A stretch of DNA of 27,536 nt from an uncultured Collinsella sp. Lineage in GTDB: Bacteria; Actinomycetota; Coriobacteriia; Coriobacteriales; Coriobacteriaceae. Position numbers and translations under genes: made by a program. Where the stretch lies: assembly GCA_902465015.1 (NCBI GenBank), contig CABQLK010000028.1, positions 1-27,536 on the forward strand, in the 5' to 3' direction. Positions 15,362 to 20,592 of this stretch are shown piece by piece (the first letter of the stretch is position 1; each line of letters starts with the position of its first letter). The notes under the pieces were generated by a model. That model was not told where the DNA came from. It ran no database searches and was given only the letters and a program-made list of their open reading frames with translations.

Positions 15362-16126
15362 TTAGTGGCAGCCGCAGCCCTCGTGGCCCTCGTGCTCGTG
15401 ATGGCCGTGGCAACCACAGGATTCGCCGTGCTCATGGGCGTGCTCGTGGTCATGGCCGTGGCAGCCGCACGTGGCCTCGCCGTTCTGTGCGAGCGTGCCG
15501 GCGATAAGGGCCTCGACGCAAGCGTCGCAGCTGCCCTGGGCGCCTGCGTATACCGTGATGCCGGCTTGAGCCAGCGCGTTGATAGCGCCGCCGCCGATGC
15601 CGCCGCAGATGAGCGTGTCCACGCCGCCGTTGGCGAGCAGGCCCGCCAGGGCGCCGTGACCGGTGCCGCCGGTGCCCACGACCTGCTCGTTGAGCACCTT
15701 GCCGTCCTGGATGTCATAGATCTTGAACTGCTCGCTGCGGCCAAAGTGCATAAAGATGTTGCCGTTGTCGTACGTCGTTGCCACCCTCATGGTGTCGACC
15801 TCCTTTGCTGGCCATGCGGCCGTTGTCGTGGTGATGGGGGAGTATGCGATATTGCCGCCCTCGATGATAATCGCCCGTCCATTGACCAATGCGTTTGCCA
15901 CCTTGCGATGCGCGCGGCTGCAGATTGCCGCCACCGTGGCGCGGGCAATGCCCATGTGCTGGGCGACTTCCTCCTGATTGAGTCCTTCCAGGTCGCATAG
16001 GCGCAGGACCTCGAGCTCGTCGACCGTCATATCGATAGCGTCTCCGCTGGCAAGGCCATCGGGGGTAAAGCCGCGATATTCGGGGATGATCCCAACACGG
16101 CGCAATTTTTCGCGTCTTCCTGCCAT
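15362..16126 (-). CDS. DUF134 DNA-binding domain fused to NifX/NifB-type cofactor-binding domain
   Basis: The 254-residue protein joins two parts. Residues 1-95 are a DUF134 domain: RRVGIIPEYRGFTPDG, then MTVDELEVLRLCDLEGLNQ and a helix-turn-helix (EEVAQHMGIARATVAAI). After a ~18-residue linker (ITTTTAAWPAKEVDT) comes a complete dinitrogenase iron-molybdenum cofactor domain (residues ~113-220; DNGNIFMHFGRSEQFKIY, TGGTGHGALAGLL, LICGGIGGGAINAL). The last ~35 residues are His/Cys/Glu-rich (CGCHGHDHEHAHEHGE and a CGCH end), a likely metal-binding tail. NifX-type proteins bind Fe-S or Mo-containing clusters; without nif genes the ligand here is unknown. ATG 16126 is chosen because AAGGAG (16132-16137) is 5 bases upstream; the GTG at 16132 overlaps that site. 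An internal start at 15790 is listed separately. It diverges from thyA. Confidence 0.85.
   Translation of the reverse strand: MAGRREKLRRVGIIPEYRGFTPDGLASGDAIDMTVDELEVLRLCDLEGLNQEEVAQHMGIARATVAAICSRAHRKVANALVNGRAIIIEGGNIAYSPITTTTAAWPAKEVDTMRVATTYDNGNIFMHFGRSEQFKIYDIQDGKVLNEQVVGTGGTGHGALAGLLANGGVDTLICGGIGGGAINALAQAGITVYAGAQGSCDACVEALIAGTLAQNGEATCGCHGHDHEHAHEHGESCGCHGHHEHEGHEGCGCH
15790..15806 (-). promoter_or_regulatory. Internal ribosome binding site and ATG at the DUF134/NifX junction
   Basis: On the minus strand AAAGGAGG (15806-15799) lies 8 bases before an in-frame ATG (15790-15788). This is a stronger site than that of the full-length gene, and the ATG is exactly where free-standing NifX-type proteins begin (MRVATTYDNGN). 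Initiation here would give a separate 142-residue cofactor-binding protein (15362-15790) without the DNA-binding domain. Confidence 0.7.
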
Positions 16127-16140
16127 GCGCACTCCTTATC

Positions 16141-16152
16141 TGACATATGTCA
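16141..16152. promoter_or_regulatory. Palindromic operator candidate, proximal
   Basis: TGACATATGTCA is a perfect 12-bp palindrome lying between the minus-strand -10 and the ribosome binding site of the DUF134-NifX gene, at about the transcription start. A second copy lies 53 bp away centre to centre. Self-binding by the DUF134 domain is a natural hypothesis. Confidence 0.6.
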
Positions 16153-16157
16153 ACAAT

Positions 16158-16185
16158 AGAATAGCGAACGTGCGGATTCGCGCAA
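16158..16185 (-). promoter_or_regulatory. Candidate promoter of the DUF134-NifX gene
   Basis: On the minus strand TTGCGC (16185-16180) and TATTCT (16163-16158) are separated by 16 bp, a reasonable -35/-10 pair. The start would fall near 16151, within the palindrome at 16141-16152. Confidence 0.55.
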
Positions 16186-16192
16186 GGAATTT

Positions 16193-16206
16193 CTGGCATA
16201 TGTCAG
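16193..16206. promoter_or_regulatory. Palindromic operator candidate, distal
   Basis: CTGGCATATGTCAG is a near-perfect 14-bp palindrome with one mismatched pair, sharing the GNCATATGTCA core of the site at 16141. It lies just upstream of the -35 of the minus-strand gene, between it and thyA. Confidence 0.55.
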
Positions 16207-16252
16207 AAAATAAGCGCTTATGTTTGGGCTGTGGGGCCGCGTGCGCCTGGGC

Positions 16253-16258
16253 TACAAT
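16253..16258 (+). promoter_or_regulatory. Candidate -10 (TACAAT) of thyA-folA
   Basis: TACAAT lies 34 bp before the thyA ATG. No -35 at 16-18 bp is obvious; TTGGGC is 23 bp away. The gap before it also contains the palindrome ATAAGCGCTTAT (16210-16221). Confidence 0.4.
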
Positions 16259-16292
16259 GAATCTCGCTTGTAGGCGACTGACAGGAGGGTCA

Positions 16293-17141
16293 ATGAGCAA
16301 GGCTGATCAACAGTTTGTAACCATGTGCCGCGATATCTTGGACCATGGCACCACCACCGAGGGCCAAAAGGTCCGCCCGGTGTGGGAGGATGGCACCCCT
16401 GCCTATACCATTAAAAACTTTGGCGTCACGGCGCGCTACGACCTTCGCGAGGAGTTCCCCGCGCTTACGCTGCGTCGTACGGCGCTCAAGTCTGCCATGG
16501 ACGAGATCCTGTGGATCTATCAAAAGAAGTCCAATAACGTCCATGACCTCAACAGCCATATTTGGGACGAGTGGGCCGACGAGACCGGCTCTATCGGCAA
16601 GGCCTACGGGTACCAAATTGGCCAGAAAAGCCATTATGCCGAGGGCGATTTCGACCAGATGGACCGCGTGCTGTACGACCTTAAGCATACGCCGTACAGC
16701 CGCCGCATCATGACCAACACGTACGTGTTTAGCGACTTGTCCGAGATGCACCTGTATCCGTGCGCCTACAGCGTGACTTATAACGTCACGCAGCGCCCGC
16801 AGGACGATAAGCCCACGCTCAACATGATTCTCAACCAGCGCAGCCAGGACATTTTGGCCGCGAACAACTGGAACGTGTGCCAGTACGCCATTTTGCTCAT
16901 GATGGTCGCGCAGTCGGTGGATATGATTCCCGGCGAGCTGCTGCACGTGATCGCTGATGCTCATATTTACGACCGCCATGTCGATATCGTCCGCGAGCTT
17001 ATCGAGCGTCCGCAGTTTGCGGCACCCAAGGTAACGCTCAACCCCGATGTGCATGATTTTTACGCGTTTACGACTGATGACCTGATCGTCGAGGACTATG
17101 AGCACGGTCCACAGGTCAAGAACATTCCCATCGCGGTGTAG
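16293..17141 (+). CDS. thyA: Thymidylate synthase ThyA
   Basis: ThyA methylates dUMP to dTMP with methylenetetrahydrofolate, leaving dihydrofolate for the reductase encoded next. The 282-residue product has the nucleophile Cys157 in LYPCAYSVTYNV, and the dUMP-binding NQRSQD with R183, S184 and D186. It differs from the common form after that: LAANNWN replaces LGxPFN, keeping the final Asn (N194) but not the Gly-x-Pro. The KSNNVHDL and HIWDEW segments resemble the longer Bacillus/phage-type ThyA rather than the E. coli type. ATG 16293 is chosen for AGGAGGG (16283-16289); the frame is open upstream without homology. folA follows within 10 bp. Confidence 0.95.
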   Translation: MSKADQQFVTMCRDILDHGTTTEGQKVRPVWEDGTPAYTIKNFGVTARYDLREEFPALTLRRTALKSAMDEILWIYQKKSNNVHDLNSHIWDEWADETGSIGKAYGYQIGQKSHYAEGDFDQMDRVLYDLKHTPYSRRIMTNTYVFSDLSEMHLYPCAYSVTYNVTQRPQDDKPTLNMILNQRSQDILAANNWNVCQYAILLMMVAQSVDMIPGELLHVIADAHIYDRHVDIVRELIERPQFAAPKVTLNPDVHDFYAFTTDDLIVEDYEHGPQVKNIPIAV

Positions 17142-17150
17142 GTGGCACTC

Positions 17151-17669
17151 ATGACGTGTAAGCTATCTGCTATCGTCGCTGTGTGTGACGATTGGGGCAT
17201 TGGTTGCGAGGGTGACATGGTGGTGTCCAATCGCGCCGACATGCGCCATTTTGTGGCGTGCACCAAAGGTTGCCCGGTTATTATGGGGCGCAAGACCCTG
17301 CTGAGTTTTCCCGGCGGACGTCCGCTCAAGAACCGCCGCAATATCGTGCTCACGCGCGACGAGGATTTTGCGCCCGATGGCGTTGACGTGGTGCATAGCA
17401 TCGACGAGGCGCTCGCCGCGGTTGCCGATGAGCCCGTTGCCTGGGTGATCGGTGGCGGCGATGTCTATCGGCAGTTTTTGCCGTATTGCGTCGAGGCCGA
17501 GGTCACGCATAACCACTGCGTCCATGTCGTGGATACGTACTTTCCCGATTTGGAAGCCGATCCTGCGTGGGAGATTGCACAGCGTAGCGGGGTCGCGACG
17601 ATTGCCGCCGGTGAGGGTGACGAGGGCGTCGATTATGAGTTCGTGACGTATCGTCGCATCGAGGCGTAA
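17151..17669 (+). CDS. folA: Dihydrofolate reductase
   Basis: DHFR reduces dihydrofolate made by ThyA back to tetrahydrofolate with NADPH. The 172-residue product has the N-terminal LSAIVAVCDDWGIG, the substrate carboxylate D30 in NRADMRHF, the NADPH-binding PVIMGRKTLLSFPGGRPL, RRNIVLTRD, and the WVIGGGDVYRQFLP loop. Ungapped alignment of residues 18-34 with E. coli DHFR 15-31 places Val24-Val25 at the positions of Pro21-Trp22 in the Met20 loop, an unusual substitution. ATG 17151 is taken as start (AGGTGG 5 bases upstream); a GTG at 17142, directly after the thyA stop, is possible. thyA-folA is a standard two-gene operon. Confidence 0.93.
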   Translation: MTCKLSAIVAVCDDWGIGCEGDMVVSNRADMRHFVACTKGCPVIMGRKTLLSFPGGRPLKNRRNIVLTRDEDFAPDGVDVVHSIDEALAAVADEPVAWVIGGGDVYRQFLPYCVEAEVTHNHCVHVVDTYFPDLEADPAWEIAQRSGVATIAAGEGDEGVDYEFVTYRRIEA

Positions 17670-17699
17670 AACCGATTATCCCTTCGGTATTATCGGGTT
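17670..17699 (+). terminator. Imperfect hairpin after folA
   Basis: AACC (17670-17673) pairs with GGTT (17696-17699) and GAT with ATC inside it, continuing with mismatches to a loop near TTC (17683-17685). There is no T tract, so termination is doubtful. Confidence 0.3.
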
Positions 17700-17778
17700 G
17701 AAATGAATGACGGGGCGGCGCATGGCGTTGCCCCGATATTTGTATAGGTGCTGCAAAGAAAGGTGCGGGCTGGCTGCT

Positions 17779-18693
17779 ATGACTGATGCCGTTGAGGTTC
17801 TGCGAATCGATTCGCTCGAGGACGAGCGGCTCGATGCCTACGTGCGACTGACCGAGCGCGAGCTGCGCTGCGTGTTGGAGCCGCAAAAGGGCATCTTTAT
17901 CGCCGAGAGCGCCAAGGTTATCGAGCGCGCGGTGCGTGCCGGATATCAGCCGGTGAGCTTTCTTTTGGGCGAACGCTGGCTCGACCAGATGATGCCGCTG
18001 TTTGAGCGCCTAGTCGTGCGCGAGGGCGCTGGTCCTGTTCCTGTGTTCGTGGCCTCGATGGAGCTCATGGAGCAGTTGACGGGCTTTAACGTGACGCGTG
18101 GCGCGCTTGCGGCGTTCCGTCGCCCGCGTCAGATTCCGGTTGATGAGTTCTTGGACGGCGTCGTTGAGGCGGCGGGGGATCGTCCGGTGCGTGTTTGCGT
18201 GCTTGAGGGTATTGTCGATCACACCAATGTCGGTGCGATTTTCCGCTCGGCGGCTGCGCTGAACGTCGATGGCATTTTGGTGAGCCCTACTTGCTGCGAC
18301 CCGCTGTACCGTCGCTCGGCCCGGGTGAGCATGGGCACCGTGTTTCAGGTTCCCTGGACGCGCATTGGCAGCGAGGTTCGCGTGTGGCCGCATGACGGGT
18401 TGGCGGCGCTACACGATGCCGGCTTTTCGTGTGCCGCTATGGCGTTGACGGACGATTCCGTTTCGCTGGACGATCCTGTATTTCAGGAGATTGATCGCCT
18501 GGCGATCTTTATGGGCACCGAGGGTGCCGGCCTGGGCGCCAAGACTATCGCGGGCTGCGACCGGGCCGTGCGCATTCCGATGGCGCACGGGGTTGATTCA
18601 CTCAACGTTGCCGCGGCGAGTGCCGTCGCCTTTTGGCAGCTGTGCCCGCACTTGAGCAACGAGTATCACTACCAGCCGGGTTTGTATCACTAG
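17779..18693 (+). CDS. SpoU/TrmH family RNA 2'-O-methyltransferase
   Basis: The 304-residue protein is a SPOUT-class RNA ribose methyltransferase. The three SpoU motifs are clear: motif 1 DHTNVGAIFRSAAAL (near residue 148), motif 2 FMGTEGAGLG (near 246) and motif 3 IPMAHGVDSLNVAAASAVA (near 270). An N-terminal substrate-binding domain of ~100 residues (LEPQKGIFIAESAKVIERAV) precedes them. The specific target, tRNA or rRNA, cannot be told from sequence. ATG 17779 begins the recognisable domain, but the nearest purine-rich site, GAAAGG (17758-17763), is 15 bases away, so an upstream start such as ATG 17722 is not excluded. It is separate from folA by 109 bp. Confidence 0.88.
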   Translation: MTDAVEVLRIDSLEDERLDAYVRLTERELRCVLEPQKGIFIAESAKVIERAVRAGYQPVSFLLGERWLDQMMPLFERLVVREGAGPVPVFVASMELMEQLTGFNVTRGALAAFRRPRQIPVDEFLDGVVEAAGDRPVRVCVLEGIVDHTNVGAIFRSAAALNVDGILVSPTCCDPLYRRSARVSMGTVFQVPWTRIGSEVRVWPHDGLAALHDAGFSCAAMALTDDSVSLDDPVFQEIDRLAIFMGTEGAGLGAKTIAGCDRAVRIPMAHGVDSLNVAAASAVAFWQLCPHLSNEYHYQPGLYH

Positions 18694-18747
18694 GCAGTTA
18701 TTCCGCACCGTGCTCTAATTCGGGGTGTTTCGGTCACTGCCAGTCGG

Positions 18748-18756
18748 TGCTAAGCT
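18748..18756 (+). promoter_or_regulatory. Candidate extended -10 promoter of the MATE gene
   Basis: TGC followed by TAAGCT fits TGn-TAnnnT, 63 bp before the MATE start. No clear -35 is visible. Confidence 0.4.
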
Positions 18757-18818
18757 GGTTTTGGCTTTGGTTTTAAATTGCTGTTTTGCTGTTTGACGTA
18801 TGCGTGTGGGGAGGGCGT

Positions 18819-20168
18819 GTGGCTAAGAAATCTACGGCTATCGATGTAACGCAAGGTGTCATTTGGCAGCAATTGCTGTCGCTGTGCGTTCCCATCTTTT
18901 TTAGTTCGTTTTTTCAGCAGGCCTACACGCTTATCGGCACCTATATCGTCGGTCAGTTTGGCGGCAAGCTCGCGCTGGGTGGCATTCAAGCCACGATGGT
19001 GCTCACCGAGCTCTGCATTGGCTTTTGCGTTGGCGTCGGCGCCGGCTGCGCGGTCATTACCGGTCAGTATTTTGGCCAGCACGATGATGAGCGACTGAGT
19101 CGTTCGGTCCATACAGCCATGACGCTCGCGCTGGTGGGCGGTATCGTTTTCTCGATTCTTGGCATAGTGTTCGTTGAGCCCATGCTGGTGCTTATGAACA
19201 CGCCGCATGAACTATTGGCCGAGGGCGTGGCCTATGCTCGCTGTTATTTTGCCGCGATGGTTGCGGCACTGCTGCTTAATATGGGAACCGCACTGCTGCG
19301 TGCCGTGGGCGACACGCGCGGCCCCGCCGTGATCATTGCCTCTGGCTGCCTGGTTAACGTGGTGCTGGATATCATCTTTGTCGCTGTGTTGCATATGGAG
19401 GCGCTGGGCTGCGGCATCGCAGTGGCGCTGACCATTTGCTCCAATGCAACGATGATCGTGTTGCGCATGATGCGCGCTCCGGGTGCATGGCGTCTTTCGC
19501 TGTCTAAGCTCGGCATCGATCGCGGTATTTGTAAGAGTATGATCTCGTGTGGTCTGCCACTCGGTTTTCAATCGGCTGCCTATTCGATCTCGAACGTGCT
19601 GATCCAGGTGTCGGTTAATTCGTTTGGCGCCGATGTCACGACTGCTTGGGGTCTATCTGGGCGCCTGGATGGCATTATCTGGATGGTGACCGAGGCGCTC
19701 GGCGTATCGATCACTACGTTCTCGGCGCAAAACTTTGGCGCGCGCAATTACGAGCGCATGCGCAAGGGATATCACACGTCGCTCGTGCTTTCGTTTATGC
19801 TCATTGGTGGCCTGTCTGCCGTGCTCCTGGTGTTCTCGGGTCCTCTGTCGCGTTTGTTTGTCGACGATGCTTCGATTTCGGCGTACACCACGACCATCAT
19901 CCATTTCATTGCGCCGTTCTACGCGATTTTCTCGATTATCGAAAACGCGTCGGGCTCCATTCGCGGTGCCGGCGTGAGTCTGCAGCCTATGATGCTCACC
20001 ATCTTTGGCACCGTTGTCTTGAGGGTGATCTGGGTGTTTGCGATCATGCCCTTCGATCCGTCGCTTGAGCATCTACTGCTGGTCTACCCCGTAACCTGGC
20101 TCATTACGGCCACGATGTTCACCATCTACCACCACAGCGGCAACTGGCTAGGCCGCGCCACCGCCTAA
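18819..20168 (+). CDS. MATE family multidrug/cation efflux transporter
   Basis: The 449-residue protein is an integral membrane antiporter of the MATE (NorM/DinF) family, which exports drugs or metabolites in exchange for H+ or Na+. About twelve hydrophobic segments can be counted in two halves. Family features include LLSLCVPIFFSSFFQQAYTL with the helix-1 region, ALGGIQATMVLTELCIGFCVGVGAG, and the second-half repeat SNVLIQVSVNSFGADVTTAWGLSGR with FSAQNFGARNYERM. GTG 18819 is chosen because GGGGAGGG (18808-18815) precedes it; the next upstream in-frame codons read through that site. The substrate is unknown. It stands alone between two gaps and converges on the cobO remnant. Confidence 0.92.
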   Translation: MAKKSTAIDVTQGVIWQQLLSLCVPIFFSSFFQQAYTLIGTYIVGQFGGKLALGGIQATMVLTELCIGFCVGVGAGCAVITGQYFGQHDDERLSRSVHTAMTLALVGGIVFSILGIVFVEPMLVLMNTPHELLAEGVAYARCYFAAMVAALLLNMGTALLRAVGDTRGPAVIIASGCLVNVVLDIIFVAVLHMEALGCGIAVALTICSNATMIVLRMMRAPGAWRLSLSKLGIDRGICKSMISCGLPLGFQSAAYSISNVLIQVSVNSFGADVTTAWGLSGRLDGIIWMVTEALGVSITTFSAQNFGARNYERMRKGYHTSLVLSFMLIGGLSAVLLVFSGPLSRLFVDDASISAYTTTIIHFIAPFYAIFSIIENASGSIRGAGVSLQPMMLTIFGTVVLRVIWVFAIMPFDPSLEHLLLVYPVTWLITATMFTIYHHSGNWLGRATA

Positions 20169-20251
20169 TGATCCCTTGGGGCGGAGGAGAACGGATCATT
20201 GCTCTCCGTCGTGATGTCGATGATCCGTTTCACTCCGTCCCCTTCGGATCA
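20169..20251. repeat. Nested inverted repeat between MATE gene and cobO remnant
   Basis: Three concentric stems can be drawn: TGATCC/GGATCA (20169-20174 with 20246-20251), GGGGCGGAG with CTCCGTCCCC (20178-20186 with 20233-20242, one bulge) and AACGGATCAT/ATGATCCGTT (20190-20199 with 20220-20229), with a 20-base central loop. The motif GGATCA/TGATCC occurs four times in 83 bp. It fills the whole gap between the convergent genes and may be a bidirectional terminator or a REP-like element; there is no long T run. Confidence 0.6.
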
Positions 20252-20252
20252 A

Positions 20253-20500
20253 TTAGTATTCGAAGCCTTGGCGGGCCAGGAGGCCTTCGTCGAAGTAGTG
20301 TTTGACGGGGCGCATTTTGTTTACTAGGTCTGCAAGGTCGGGCAGTGGCAGCAGGCCTCGGCTGGTGAGCACGAGCTCCGTGGTGGCGGGCTTTATCGCA
20401 ATCAGTTCCTCGACATCCTCTCGCGCCCCAACGCAGCCGTCGTCTTACCCTTGCCGTCGCCCGTATAGATCTGAACCTTGCCGACTTCGAGTGATGCCAT
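20253..20500 (-). pseudogene. cobO: Remnant of cob(I)alamin adenosyltransferase CobO/BtuR with internal deletion and frameshift
   Basis: CobO transfers the adenosyl group from ATP to cob(I)alamin. On the minus strand, translation from ATG 20500 gives MASLEVGKVQIYTGDGKGKT and then TAALG, the intact P-loop start of CobO, but this frame stops a few codons later (TGA). In a second frame the sequence continues with EDVEELIAIKPATTELVLTS, RGLLPLPDLADLVNKMRPVK and HYFDEGLLARQGFEY to a stop at 20253, matching the CobO C-terminus. The join, near 20415-20425, lacks the ~90-100 residues that normally separate these parts and shifts frame. Only ~75 of ~170-190 codons remain. It overlaps no other gene and is convergent with the MATE gene. 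Confidence 0.88.
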
Positions 20501-20516
20501 CTCTATCATTTCGTGC

Positions 20517-20553
20517 CCGGCGTCGGTTTATCGCCGGCCGGGTTGGGTATTCT
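20517..20553 (+). promoter_or_regulatory. Hairpin and candidate -10 ahead of ftsH
   Basis: CCGGCG/CGCCGG (20517-20522 with 20532-20537) forms a hairpin, followed by a -10-like TATTCT at 20548-20553. A start near 20560 would give a leader of about 33 bases to the ftsH ATG. No clear -35 is visible. Confidence 0.35.
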
Positions 20554-20592
20554 AGTTAGCATTATCAACCCCAGTAGATGGAGTTCAAGCAG

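Noticed and set aside
15257..16000. 247-codon plus-strand open frame opposite the DUF134-NifX gene
   Set aside because: Its translation is low-complexity Ala/Val/Arg sequence that is the complement of the His/Cys-rich and Gly-rich parts of the minus-strand gene, which has clear domains and ribosome binding sites.
16210..16221. Palindrome ATAAGCGCTTAT between the DUF134-NifX gene and thyA
   Set aside because: Short 12-bp palindromes arise by chance and this one has no second copy nearby, unlike the CATATG pair. It is noted under the thyA promoter only.
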